Shown in pieces: positions 27,303 to 36,000 of a DNA stretch of 64,000 bases. The position numbers and the translations under genes were made by a program. The notes under the pieces were generated by a model. That model searched no databases. It was not told where the DNA came from and saw only the letters and a program-made list of their open reading frames with translations. How positions within the stretch are numbered: the stretch's first letter is position 1; every line of letters starts with the position of its first letter. The stretch is from Sulfurifustis variabilis (GTDB lineage: Bacteria; Pseudomonadota; Gammaproteobacteria; Acidiferrobacterales; Sulfurifustaceae), in assembly GCF_002355415.1 (NCBI RefSeq), contig NZ_AP014936.1, forward strand, positions 3,447,501 through 3,511,500. The letters are read 5' to 3'.

Positions 27303-28241
27303 TCAGAACCAGAAACGCACGCCCGCAACGAGGTGGGTCTCCTTGTCGTCGTCGCCCGCGGCGCGCGCGAAATCGGCGGTGTCGCCGTACCTGGCTGCCC
27401 GCTCGATGCCGACGTACGGCGCGAACTCGCGGCGAAACTCGTAGCGCAGCCGCAACCCCGCGTCGACGCGGGAAAGACCGGTGCCCTGCTCGCGCTCGGC
27501 ATCCTCGCTGCCGTAGAACGTCGCCTCCAGCCTCGGCTGCAGGATCAGCCGTTGGGTGATCAGCAGCTCGTACTCGGCCTCTATGCTGAGCGCCGTCCGC
27601 CCTTCTTCGCCGAGGTACCCGGTGACGTCCAGCTCGAACCAGTACGGCGCGAGACCCTGCACGCCGAAGGCCAGCCAGGTGCGGTTGGGTCCCTCCCCGC
27701 TGTCATGCCGTACGCCGAGCTGCGCGTCCCAGTACGCGGCCACCGCGTGCCCCCACAGGAGTTCGGTATGGGCGTCCTCCAGCCTGCCGTCGTCCACTTC
27801 TCCCTCGGCCTTGAGCCAGACGCGGTTGTAGTCCCGCCCGTACCAGGCGAGGACGTCGTAGACCGCGAACCAATCGTCGTCCGTACGCACCCCTTCCAGC
27901 CGATCCGCCAGGAGGGAACCGAACGCATGATGCTCCGCCATCATCCGGGGTGGCGGGATCGGGCCGAAGTCGTAGCCCTCGGCATAGGCATGCGGATCGC
28001 GCGCGTCCGGCGGAGGCATGCCGCCCTGCATCGACCCGTGGTCCGTGGCGCCGCCGCCCGCCGGGCCCGGCCGGTTCGCGGGTGCCGGTGCTGCGTGCGT
28101 ACCGTGGTCGGCGTGGCCCTGCTCCCCGGGCATCGTCGCCGCCTCGACACCCGCCGGCGCCGCCTCCTGCGCCTCGACCGCGGAACCGAAAGCCAGGATC
28201 GCGGCCGCGGCGGCGTACCGCATCATGCGCGCGTTCATCAT
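27303..28241 (-). CDS. copB: Copper resistance outer-membrane protein CopB
   Basis: A 312-residue outer-membrane protein. It has a signal peptide, a His/Met/Pro-rich N-terminal segment (GHADHGTHA, DHGSMQGGMPPPDA) that likely binds copper, and a C-terminal beta-barrel ending in F (VRFWF). The start overlaps the copA stop (TGATG). In pseudomonads and xanthomonads the copA-copB pair gives copper resistance; copB follows copA here in the same order. Confidence 0.92.
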   Translation of the reverse strand: MMNARMMRYAAAAAILAFGSAVEAQEAAPAGVEAATMPGEQGHADHGTHAAPAPANRPGPAGGGATDHGSMQGGMPPPDARDPHAYAEGYDFGPIPPPRMMAEHHAFGSLLADRLEGVRTDDDWFAVYDVLAWYGRDYNRVWLKAEGEVDDGRLEDAHTELLWGHAVAAYWDAQLGVRHDSGEGPNRTWLAFGVQGLAPYWFELDVTGYLGEEGRTALSIEAEYELLITQRLILQPRLEATFYGSEDAEREQGTGLSRVDAGLRLRYEFRREFAPYVGIERAARYGDTADFARAAGDDDKETHLVAGVRFWF

Positions 28242-30085
28242 CACGCCACCACCACTTCGCGGAACATGCCCGCTTCCATGTGGTAGAGGAGATGGCAGTG
28301 CCAGGCCCAGCGACCGGGGGCGTCGGCGGTGACGAGGAAGGTGACGCGCTGCGCCGGTTGCACGTTGAAGGTGTGCTTGCGCACCTGGAAGCGCCCGTCG
28401 GGGCCCTCGAGTTCCTGCCACATGCCGTGCATGTGCATCGGGTGGGTCATCATGGTGTCGTTCACGAGGATCACCCGCAGGCGCTCGCCGTAACGGAAGC
28501 GCACCGGCGACGATCGTCCGAACTCCAGCCCGTCGAACGACCAGGTGAAACGCTCCATGTTGCCGGTGAGATGAAGCTCGATCTCGCGCTCCGGTCCGCG
28601 TTCGTCGATCGGCCCGCCGATCGTGCGCAGATCCGCATAGGTCAGCACGCGCCGCCCGTTGTCGCGCAACCCGATGCCCGGGTCGTCGAGGTTGGTACGG
28701 GGCGTGTCGACGCGCATGTCGACGCTCGGCCCGTACTCGGTCCGCGCATGGCGGGCGCGCGCCGGGCCGGCGGACGCGGCCGCCGTCATGCCGTGTCCGG
28801 CATGGTCCATGCCCTGCATGCCGGGCATCGTGTGGCCCGCGTGATCCGTTCCGCCCGAGCCCGGCGCCTGCCCGGGCATCGCGTGCGCGCTGTGATCCAG
28901 CGCCATTCCCCCGTGCGCGCCGTGATCCATCGCACCCATCATGTCGGTCATGGTGAGCAGCTGTGGGGCATCGAGGGCCGGGACGTCGGCTTCCATGCCC
29001 GGACGCGGAGCGAGGGTGCCGCGCGCGTATCCCGACCGGTCCATGGATTGCGCGAAAATCGTGTAGGCCCGATCGTCCCTGGGCTGGACGATCACGTCGT
29101 ACGTCTCGGCGACGCCGATGCGAAGCTCGTCCACCGTCACCGGCTCCACGTACTGGCCGTCGGTTTCGACCACGGTCATCCTGAGCCCCGGAATGCGCAC
29201 GTCGAAGAAGCTCTGTGCCGCGCTGTTGATGAAGCGCAGACGCACGCGCTCGCCGGGCCGGAACAGGCCGGTCCAGTTGCCCGCCGGAGCCGTGCCGTTC
29301 ATGAGGTAGGTGTAGGTATAGCCGGAGATGTCGGCGAGGTCGGCCGGGCTCATGCGCATCTGGTTCCACATCCTGCGCTTGTCGAGCGCGGACCGGACGC
29401 CTTCGTCGGCGACGTCCCTGAAGAACTCGACCGCGGTCGGCTGGTTGAAGTTGTAATAGTCGCTCTGCACCTTGAGTTTCTTGAGCACCCGCATCGGGTC
29501 CTCGTCGGTCCAGTCGGCGAGCTGCACGACGTACTCGCGGTCGGAACCGATCGGATCCCGGCCTTGCGGCTCGATGACGATGGACCCGTACATCCCGGTC
29601 TGTTCCTGAAAACCGGAATGCGAGTGGTACCAGTACGTGCCCGCCTGCCTGACGTTGAAGCGGTAGACGAAGGTCTCGCCGGGCGCGATGCCGCGGAAGC
29701 TGATGCCCGGGACGCCGTCCATCTCGAACGGCAGCAGAATGCCGTGCCAGTGTATCGACGTGTCTTCCGCCAGACGGTTGGTGACGCGCAGGGTGACCGT
29801 CTCGCCCTCGCGCCAGCGCAGTACCGGTCCGGGGATCGCGCCGTTGATGGTCGTCGCCATCCGCGGGCGGCCGGTGAAATTGGCCGGCGTTTCGGCGATG
29901 GTGAGGTCGAACTCGGTGCCGCGCAGCACGGCGGAAGTGCCGGTTGCCGTGCCCGGCGCGCGCGCCAGCGCCGGCCGCAGCCAGGGCGAAAACCCGAGCA
30001 TCGCTCCGCCAGCGGCGAGGCCCTGGAGAAACCGGCGGCGCCGGAAGTTCGGCAAGCCGATCGGTGGGTGAGAAAAACGCTTCAT
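28241..30085 (-). CDS. copA: Periplasmic multicopper oxidase CopA
   Basis: A 614-residue multicopper oxidase that oxidises or sequesters periplasmic copper. A twin-arginine signal (RRRRFLQG) shows export of the folded protein. Copper-site motifs are HWHG, YHSHSG, HPMHMHG and HCHLLYHMEAGM. Between them lies a long Met/His-rich insert (about residues 380-430, with repeated MDHG/DHAGH), typical of copper-resistance CopA/PcoA and not of laccases. It leads copA-copB and follows copL by 176 nt. Confidence 0.94.
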   Translation of the reverse strand: MKRFSHPPIGLPNFRRRRFLQGLAAGGAMLGFSPWLRPALARAPGTATGTSAVLRGTEFDLTIAETPANFTGRPRMATTINGAIPGPVLRWREGETVTLRVTNRLAEDTSIHWHGILLPFEMDGVPGISFRGIAPGETFVYRFNVRQAGTYWYHSHSGFQEQTGMYGSIVIEPQGRDPIGSDREYVVQLADWTDEDPMRVLKKLKVQSDYYNFNQPTAVEFFRDVADEGVRSALDKRRMWNQMRMSPADLADISGYTYTYLMNGTAPAGNWTGLFRPGERVRLRFINSAAQSFFDVRIPGLRMTVVETDGQYVEPVTVDELRIGVAETYDVIVQPRDDRAYTIFAQSMDRSGYARGTLAPRPGMEADVPALDAPQLLTMTDMMGAMDHGAHGGMALDHSAHAMPGQAPGSGGTDHAGHTMPGMQGMDHAGHGMTAAASAGPARARHARTEYGPSVDMRVDTPRTNLDDPGIGLRDNGRRVLTYADLRTIGGPIDERGPEREIELHLTGNMERFTWSFDGLEFGRSSPVRFRYGERLRVILVNDTMMTHPMHMHGMWQELEGPDGRFQVRKHTFNVQPAQRVTFLVTADAPGRWAWHCHLLYHMEAGMFREVVVA

Positions 30086-30261
30086 CTGGTTCTGTCCTCG
30101 TCAATAAATCGAGCCCGGCCGGTCTGTCCGGCCACCTCCGCCCTCCGGGCAGCGGCTCGTCCAGCGTTGGTCGAAGCGGGCCGTGCTCCCGGACCATTCC
30201 AAACGACGGGTTGCCGCGCACGCCATCGGCGCCGTGCGAGCGAAGCCCGGGCAGGAAGCAA

Positions 30262-30639
30262 TCAGCCGGCCGAGGGAGGCCGGTTCAGGAAGCTGACGAG
30301 GAGGGAATCGAGAAGCGTGCGAACGGTGGGCGTCTGCACGGGCCGCGCGTCCCCATGGGCGGTGACGAGCGCGGTGGTCCCGGTGAAGCACTGGACGCAC
30401 GTCGCGCAGCACTGGCCGTGACAGCCGTCGTGCTGGGCGCAGGGGGACTCGCCGTCATCGGCCGCCGAGCCGTGGTGGTCGGCGTGCCCGGCATGGCCGG
30501 CGGCATCGGCGTCATGCGTCGCATGGGCGGCGAACGCCGGGTCCGGTGGATCGCCAAAGGCGAATCCGGGCAGGATCGGCGCGAACGCGAGGGCCAGCGC
30601 CGTGAGGAGGTGCAGCAACGGAGGAAAAGCGCGCGTCAC
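30262..30639 (-). CDS. CopL-like Cys/His-rich protein upstream of copA
   Basis: A 125-residue protein with a hydrophobic N-terminus, a His/Asp/Ala-rich middle (THDADAAGHAGHADHH) and a cysteine cluster (CAQHDGCHGQCCATCVQC). Its position immediately upstream of copA-copB matches copL of xanthomonads, where it is needed for copper-induced expression. The GTG at 30639 is the best available start but lacks a strong ribosome site; a TTG further in is possible. The identity rests on composition and position. Confidence 0.65.
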   Translation of the reverse strand: MTRAFPPLLHLLTALALAFAPILPGFAFGDPPDPAFAAHATHDADAAGHAGHADHHGSAADDGESPCAQHDGCHGQCCATCVQCFTGTTALVTAHGDARPVQTPTVRTLLDSLLVSFLNRPPSAG

Positions 30640-30716
30640 GCCGGGGACAATAGCAGACTCGTTCCAGGCCGCACAATTCGACCGCGGGCCCGCGCGCCGG
30701 TTCGCACGTCGACTGA

Positions 30717-30755
30717 CTCCGGCTGTCGAATCAGGAACATACTCGACAGCCGGAG
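30717..30755 (+). promoter_or_regulatory. 13-bp inverted repeat masking the ribosome site of the CusF-like gene
   Basis: Two perfect 13-nt arms, CTCCGGCTGTCGA (30717-30729) and TCGACAGCCGGAG (30743-30755), flank a 13-nt loop. The right arm contains the CGGAGG ribosome site of the gene starting at 30763. In RNA it would sequester that site; in DNA it could be an operator in the copL/CusF divergent region. Confidence 0.6.
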
Positions 30756-30762
30756 GTTCTGC

Positions 30763-31119
30763 ATGGAAAGGCGGCCTTTTTTCCTCGTCGTGATCGTGAC
30801 GCTGTTCGTCGCGCATCCCGTCGGACCCGTGTCTGCGCAGCGCATCGGCGACACGCCCGTGCGACCGGCGCCGGCGGACAAGCGAATTCACGTGGGCGAA
30901 GGCACGGTCAATCGGGTGGACGTGCGGGCGGGCCAGGTGAACCTCACGCATGCGCCGATCGCAAGCCTCGGATGGCCCGGAATGACCATGGACTTCGTCG
31001 TTTCGGACCGCGAGCAGCTCGCCGCGCTCGAGCCGGGACAACGTGTGCGGTTCGAGCTGCACCCGATCGGCAACAAGTACGTGATCAGCTCGATCCGGCC
31101 GGCGTCCTCTTCTCCGTGA
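30763..31119 (+). CDS. CusF-like periplasmic copper-binding protein
   Basis: A 118-residue exported protein with a signal peptide (cleavage near GPVSAQR) and a CusF/DUF1344-like OB-fold: HVGEGTVNRVDVRAGQVNLTHAPIASLGWPGMTMDF. The H36-W44-M47-M49 type ligands of CusF have counterparts in THAP, LGWPGMTM. It is the only plus-strand gene of the copper island and is divergent from copL. Its ribosome site lies in an inverted repeat. The long upstream open frame is not part of the gene. Confidence 0.88.
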   Translation: MERRPFFLVVIVTLFVAHPVGPVSAQRIGDTPVRPAPADKRIHVGEGTVNRVDVRAGQVNLTHAPIASLGWPGMTMDFVVSDREQLAALEPGQRVRFELHPIGNKYVISSIRPASSSP

Positions 31120-31135
31120 GGGGCGGTGTCGGCCC

Positions 31136-32020
31136 CTAGGATGCGAGACGCGTCAACGCCTCGCGGTACTTTTCCACGGTCCTTGCCACGACCTCGGGCG
31201 GCAGCGCCGGCGCGGGCGGTTTCTTGTTCCAGCCGATCGACTCGAGGTAGTCGCGCACGTACTGTTTGTCGAAGCTCGGCGGATTGGCGCCCGGACGGTA
31301 CTCGTTCGCGGGCCAGAAGCGGGAGGAGTCCGGGGTCAGGATCTCGTCGATCAGTGTCAGCCGTCCATCGGCATCCAGGCCGAACTCGAACTTGGTGTCG
31401 GCAATGATGATGCCCCGCGTGAGCGCGTACGCCGCGCACTCTTTATATATGGCGAGGCTGACGCGGCGCACCTGCTCGGCCAGATCACCGCCGAGCAGCC
31501 GGGCGGCCGCCTCGAAGCTGATGTTCTCGTCGTGCGCGCCGACGGCCGCCTTGGTGGACGGCGTGAAGATCGGCTCGGGCAGCTTCTCGGCCTCCCGCAG
31601 ACCCGCGGGAAGCGCGATGCCGCACACCGTCCCCGCCTTCCGGTACTCCTTCCACCCGGAACCGACGATGTACCCGCGCACGATAGCCTCGATCGGCAGC
31701 GCCTTCAGCCGGCGCACGACGATCGCGCGGCTGCCGACCCGGGCGCGCTCGGCGGCGTCCGGGAGAACCCGTTCGATGGGTCGCTCCGCCAGATGGTTCG
31801 GCACGATCGAGCGGGTGCGCGCGAACCAGAAGTTGGAAAGACGGGTGAGCACCTCCCCCTTGCCCGGGATCGGTGTCGGGAGGACCACGTCGAACGCCGA
31901 AAGTCGGTCGGTCGTGACGATCAGCAGGTGGCCGTCGTCGACCGTGTAGATATCGCGCACCTTGCCGCGGTGCAGCAGCGGCAGGCTTTTAAGGCTGGAT
32001 TCGAACAGTGGCTCGCTCAT
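31136..32020 (-). CDS. purC: Phosphoribosylaminoimidazole-succinocarboxamide synthase
   Basis: SAICAR synthetase of purine synthesis. The 294 residues begin MSEPLFESSLKSLPLLHRGKVRD and include the ATP and substrate motifs VRGYIVGSGWKEY, KEYRKAG, TKFEFGLD and DEILTPDSSRFW. This is the longer, bacterial/yeast-like type. A GGAGG site precedes ATG 32020; the huge open extension beyond it is rejected as it runs antisense through hyfB. Monocistronic, convergent with the CusF-like gene. Confidence 0.96.
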   Translation of the reverse strand: MSEPLFESSLKSLPLLHRGKVRDIYTVDDGHLLIVTTDRLSAFDVVLPTPIPGKGEVLTRLSNFWFARTRSIVPNHLAERPIERVLPDAAERARVGSRAIVVRRLKALPIEAIVRGYIVGSGWKEYRKAGTVCGIALPAGLREAEKLPEPIFTPSTKAAVGAHDENISFEAAARLLGGDLAEQVRRVSLAIYKECAAYALTRGIIIADTKFEFGLDADGRLTLIDEILTPDSSRFWPANEYRPGANPPSFDKQYVRDYLESIGWNKKPPAPALPPEVVARTVEKYREALTRLAS

Positions 32021-32139
32021 GACACCTCCGTTGGAGAGGGGTCGGATTCTAACCGTCCGGGCGGTCACGAGGAACGGTGTCTGTGTTTTGCCGCCGCCGC
32101 GCAGTGGCCCCGACGAACCTAGGTCCACTTCCCCGCGCG

Positions 32140-32148
32140 TGCTATAGT
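32140..32148 (+). promoter_or_regulatory. Extended -10 promoter of the hyf-like operon
   Basis: TGCTATAGT (32140-32148) is a good extended -10 element about 65 nt before hyfB, with no good -35. It is the only clear promoter signal for the six-gene operon. Confidence 0.45.
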
Positions 32149-32212
32149 TCACGCCCGCTCGACCCCCCAAAACCACGACTCCAAAACCCGAACGAACGCC
32201 GTTCAAGGCCAG

Positions 32213-34231
32213 GTGTCCGCGCTCGATCTTGCCTATGCGGCCGTGCTCGCCGCCGTCGTCTCCGGCCTGATCCCGACCCTCGCCGATGCCCGGCGTCGTT
32301 ATGTCGGAGCCGCCGCGTTCGCCCTGCTCGGTGCCGCCGGCGCGCTTGCCGCGGCGGCCGGCGCCTGGACGCTGATCGGCGACAGCGTGCTCACCGACCG
32401 GCTGGCGCTCGGCCTGCCCTGGCTCAAGTGGCACGCGCGGCTGGACGCCGTCGGGGGCTTCTTCAGCGTGATCGTCGGGCTCGTCGTCCTTGCCGCGAGC
32501 GTCTACGGCCCGACGTACGTGCGCGAGTTCGAGCGCGGCCCGCAGCCGCCCCTGGTGCTCCACCTGTTCACGGGGTTCTTCGTGGCCGGGATGCTGCTGG
32601 TGCTGATCGCCGACGACGCGTTCAGCTTCATGGTGGCCTGGGAGCTCATGTCGGTCTCGAGCTACTTCCTCGTGACCTTTCAGCACCAGAATGCCGCGAA
32701 CCGGCGAGCCGGCTTCCTCTACCTGCTTATGGCGCACGTCGGCGCGCTCGGCATCCTGCTCGGCTTCGGCGTGCTCGCCGGCTTCGGCGGCAGCTTCACG
32801 TTCGAGGCGATGCGTGCGGCCGGTCTCTCGAGCACCTGGGCCTCGATCGCGTTCGCGCTCGCGCTGTTCGGGTTCGGCATGAAGGCGGGCATGGTGCCCG
32901 TGCACGCCTGGCTCCCGGAGGCGCATCCGGTCGCGCCCTCGCACATCTCCGCGCTCATGAGCGGCGTGATGCTGAAAGTGGCGATCTACGGCTTCGTGCG
33001 CTTCACCTTCGACCTGATCGGCGACATCCAGTGGCAATGGGGCGTGGCCGTGCTCGTGATCGGCGCGGCCTCCGCGCTTCTCGGCGTGCTCTACGCACTC
33101 ATGCAGAATGACCTGAAGCGCCTGCTCGCCTACTCGTCGGTCGAGAACGTGGGAATCATCCTGATCGCCCTCGGGCTCTCGATGATCTTCCTCGGAACGG
33201 GGCATCGGAACCTCGGGGCCATCGGCCTCGTCGCCGCGCTCTACCACGCGCTCAACCACGCGATGTTCAAGGGCCTGCTGTTCCTCGGCGCCGGCGCCGT
33301 GCTCTTTCGCACCCATGAGCGCGACCTCGAGCACCTCGGCGGGCTCATCCACCGCATGCCGGCGACGGCCGCCCTCTTCCTCATCGGTTCGATCGCGATC
33401 GCCGGGCTCCCGCCGCTCAACGGCTTTGTCTCGGAGTGGCTGACCTTCCAGACGGCGCTGCAGGCAGGGTCCCTCGAGAGCGGCGTCCTCCGCTCCGTGC
33501 TGCCGATTGCGGCCGCCGTGCTCGCGCTCACGGCTGCCCTGGGTGCGGCGGCCTTCGTGAAGGTCTACGGCGTCGCCTTTCTCGGCAAGGCGCGCGGCCG
33601 CCACGCGGCGAGAGCGCGCGAGGTTCCGCGCGGCATGCTCCTCGGCATGGGTCTGCTCGCCGCCCTCTGCGTGGCGTTCGGCGTCCTGCCCACCGCGGTA
33701 ATCTCGATCATGGATCCGATCCCGCAGCTTCTGGTCGGCCGCGGCCTGCCGAGCGCCACGGCGGAGGGCTGGATCTGGCTGACCCCGGTGTCTCCGCGCG
33801 TCGCGTCCTACTCGGCGCCGCTCGTGCTGCTGGCGATCGCCGTCAGCTACCTGATCGGCCGCCTGGTGAAGCTTCGCGAGCCGAAACCGCGCCGCACCCA
33901 TGCCTGGGACTGCGGCTTCGGGGCGCTCAACAGCCGGATGCAGTACACGTCCACGGCCTTCGCCATGCCCATTCGCCGCGTGTTCGGACCTGTCTGGAAG
34001 GTGAACGAGCAGATCGAGGTGACGCGGCCGGCGAACGCGCCGACGTCGGTCGCGAGCGTCAAGCACCAGCTTCACGTCGAGGACTGGTCGTGGAACGCGC
34101 TCTACGAGCCCGTCGGCCGGATCGTGCTCGCGGCCGCCCGCCGGGTGGGACGCATACAGACCGGCTCGATCCGCGCGTACCTCGTGTACTCGTTCCTCAC
34201 CCTCCTGTTCCTGCTCTGGGTCGTGACGTGA
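32213..34231 (+). CDS. hyfB: Hydrogenase-4/complex-I-type proton-pumping subunit (HyfB-like)
   Basis: A 672-residue integral membrane protein of the NuoL/MrpA antiporter family. It has about sixteen helices with the proton-channel lysine/histidine region GMKAGMVPVHAWLPEAHPVAPSHISALMSG and the KRLLAYSSVEN helix. In complex I and hydrogenase-4 this subunit translocates protons. It starts with GTG 32213 after AAGG. It opens the operon hyfB-C-E-F-G-I and overlaps hyfC by GTGA. Sequence is HyfB-type rather than NuoL because of the C-terminal RRTHAWDCGF motif. Confidence 0.9.
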   Translation: MSALDLAYAAVLAAVVSGLIPTLADARRRYVGAAAFALLGAAGALAAAAGAWTLIGDSVLTDRLALGLPWLKWHARLDAVGGFFSVIVGLVVLAASVYGPTYVREFERGPQPPLVLHLFTGFFVAGMLLVLIADDAFSFMVAWELMSVSSYFLVTFQHQNAANRRAGFLYLLMAHVGALGILLGFGVLAGFGGSFTFEAMRAAGLSSTWASIAFALALFGFGMKAGMVPVHAWLPEAHPVAPSHISALMSGVMLKVAIYGFVRFTFDLIGDIQWQWGVAVLVIGAASALLGVLYALMQNDLKRLLAYSSVENVGIILIALGLSMIFLGTGHRNLGAIGLVAALYHALNHAMFKGLLFLGAGAVLFRTHERDLEHLGGLIHRMPATAALFLIGSIAIAGLPPLNGFVSEWLTFQTALQAGSLESGVLRSVLPIAAAVLALTAALGAAAFVKVYGVAFLGKARGRHAARAREVPRGMLLGMGLLAALCVAFGVLPTAVISIMDPIPQLLVGRGLPSATAEGWIWLTPVSPRVASYSAPLVLLAIAVSYLIGRLVKLREPKPRRTHAWDCGFGALNSRMQYTSTAFAMPIRRVFGPVWKVNEQIEVTRPANAPTSVASVKHQLHVEDWSWNALYEPVGRIVLAAARRVGRIQTGSIRAYLVYSFLTLLFLLWVVT

Positions 34232-35193
34232 CGGAGTCGCCGGATACCGTCGTGCGCTGGGTCGCCGCCGCCGTGCAGACCGCGCTCTTCGTTGCCGCCG
34301 CTCCGCTGCTCGCCGGCTGGATCAAGCGCGTGAAGTGCCACATGCAGAACCGGGCGGCACCCTCGCTGCTGCAGCCCTACCGTGATCTCGCGAAGCTCTT
34401 CCGCAAGGAGATCGTGCTCGCCGAAAACGCCTCCTGGCTGTTCCGTACCGCGCCCTACGTCGTCTTCGGGGCATTCGTGCTCGCCGCTGCGGTCGTGCCG
34501 CTCGTCGCGGTGCATCTGCCGACCGCGGCGATCGCCGACGTCATCGTGCTGGTCGGTTTTTTCGCGCTCGCCCGCTTCTTCCAGGCGCTCGCCGGCCTCG
34601 ATATCGGCACCGCCTTCGGGGGCATGGGTTCCTCCCGCGAGATGACGGTCGCCTCGCTCGCGGAGCCGGCGATGTTGATGGCGGTCTTCACGCTCGCCAT
34701 GGTCGCGTCGACCACGAATCTCTCCGTCGCGATCGAGCACAACCTCGACGCCGGGCTGGTGCTGCGGCCGTCGTTCCTGTTCGCGCTGCTCGGGCTCGCC
34801 ATGGTCGCCATCGCCGAGACCGGCCGCATCCCGGTCGACAACCCGGCGACGCACCTGGAGCTCACGATGCTGCACGAGGCCATGGTGCTCGAGTACAGCG
34901 GCCGGCATCTCGCGCTCGTCGAGTGGGCCGGTCAGATCAAGCTGATGATCTACGCCGTGCTGATCGCGAACATCTTCTTTCCCTGGGGCATCGCGCAGGA
35001 CTTCGCCCCGCTGGCGCTCGGCGTCGGGATGGTCGCCGTCGCGGCCAAACTCGCGGCCCTCGGCATCGCGCTCGTCGTCTGGGAGACCGTCATCGCGAAG
35101 ATGCGGCTCTTCCGCGTTCCGCAGTTCCTCGGCTTCGCGTTCCTGCTCGCCCTGCTCGGCATGCTGACCCAGGTGATCCTGGAGACAGGGTGA
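34228..35193 (+). CDS. hyfC: Membrane linker subunit (HyfC/NuoH-like)
   Basis: A 321-residue membrane protein like NuoH and HyfC, which join the hydrophilic arm to the proton pumps. Conserved features are KRVKCHMQNRAAPSLLQPYRDL, FARFFQALAGLD and ETGRIPVDNPATHLELTMLHE, the quinone/arm-facing glutamate-rich loop of this family. The GTG start 34228 overlaps the hyfB stop. About eight helices are predicted. A 111-nt gap containing an AT-rich palindromic repeat separates it from hyfE. Confidence 0.9.
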   Translation: MTESPDTVVRWVAAAVQTALFVAAAPLLAGWIKRVKCHMQNRAAPSLLQPYRDLAKLFRKEIVLAENASWLFRTAPYVVFGAFVLAAAVVPLVAVHLPTAAIADVIVLVGFFALARFFQALAGLDIGTAFGGMGSSREMTVASLAEPAMLMAVFTLAMVASTTNLSVAIEHNLDAGLVLRPSFLFALLGLAMVAIAETGRIPVDNPATHLELTMLHEAMVLEYSGRHLALVEWAGQIKLMIYAVLIANIFFPWGIAQDFAPLALGVGMVAVAAKLAALGIALVVWETVIAKMRLFRVPQFLGFAFLLALLGMLTQVILETG

Positions 35194-35202
35194 CATGAAG
35201 AT

Positions 35203-35293
35203 CAATTTTGAATGCTTGATGCTTAATGTCGGGTTCATGACGCGCGTGAAGCGCGCACCGCAATTCAACATTCGACATTCAAAATTCAACATT
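35203..35293. repeat. Dispersed AT-rich palindromic intergenic repeat, copy 1
   Basis: Between hyfC and hyfE. Arms of the type GAATGCTTGATG...CAATTCAACATTC...AATTCAACATT flank a GC-rich core (CGCGCGTGAAGCGCGC). It matches copies at 39066-39140 and 53511-53602 in word content and layout. Confidence 0.7.
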
Positions 35294-35304
35294 GGGGTAG
35301 CTTG

Positions 35305-36000
35305 GTGAACCTCGCACAGCTCAGCCTCTACGATCAGGCGGTGGTGGTGTCGGCCTCGCTCGTGCTGCTGACGTCGTTCATCATGCTCGCGCAGGCCCGC
35401 ATCGTCCCGCTGATCTACGCCTTCGCCTGGCAGGGCGCGCTGCTCGCGCTCGTCACTGCGCTGGTCGCCTACGTCTCCGGCCATCCGCATCTCTACGTTT
35501 CGGCGCTGCTCACGCTGGGGCTCAAGGCGCTCCTGATCCCCTGGATGCTCCACCGCCTCGCGGTCCGGCTGAAGATCCACCACGAGATCGAGGCGATCAC
35601 CAACCCCTCGCTCATGCTGCTCGCGGGCGCGGCGCTCGTGATCTTCAGCTACTACGTCTCGCTGCCGATCGTGCACCTCTCGACGCTCGTGACGCGCAAT
35701 ACGATCGGCGTGAGCGTCGCGATCGTGCTCCTCGGGATGCTGCTCATGGTCTCGCGCAGCAAGGCGGTCGCGCAGGTGGTCGGGTTCATGTCGATCGAGA
35801 ACGGCCTCTTCTTCGCGGCCGTGGTCGCGACGTACGGCATGCCCATGGTGGTGGAGCTCGGCATCGCCTTCGACGTGCTGGTCGCGGCGGTCATTTTCGG
35901 CGTGTTCTTCTTCCAGATGCGGGAGTCGATCGATTCGCTCGACGTCGACCGCCTCAACCGCCTGTCCGAAACCGCCGAGCCGACGGAGGGCGGGCGATGA
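35305..36000 (+). CDS. hyfE: Small membrane subunit (HyfE/NuoK-like)
   Basis: A 231-residue membrane protein of the HyfE family, an N-terminal NuoK-like region followed by more helices, about seven in all. Start: GTG 35305 (VNLAQLSLYDQAV); the TTG at 35302 is equally open. The stop overlaps hyfF (ATGA). It sits after the intergenic repeat, so its ribosome site follows the palindrome. Complex I counterpart NuoK lies between the pump subunits. Confidence 0.85.
   Translation: MNLAQLSLYDQAVVVSASLVLLTSFIMLAQARIVPLIYAFAWQGALLALVTALVAYVSGHPHLYVSALLTLGLKALLIPWMLHRLAVRLKIHHEIEAITNPSLMLLAGAALVIFSYYVSLPIVHLSTLVTRNTIGVSVAIVLLGMLLMVSRSKAVAQVVGFMSIENGLFFAAVVATYGMPMVVELGIAFDVLVAAVIFGVFFFQMRESIDSLDVDRLNRLSETAEPTEGGR

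Noticed and set aside
32021-34075. A very long in-frame N-terminal extension of purC
   Set aside because: It runs antisense through hyfB, is low-complexity (Glu/Arg/His-rich), and purC has a good start and ribosome site at 32020.
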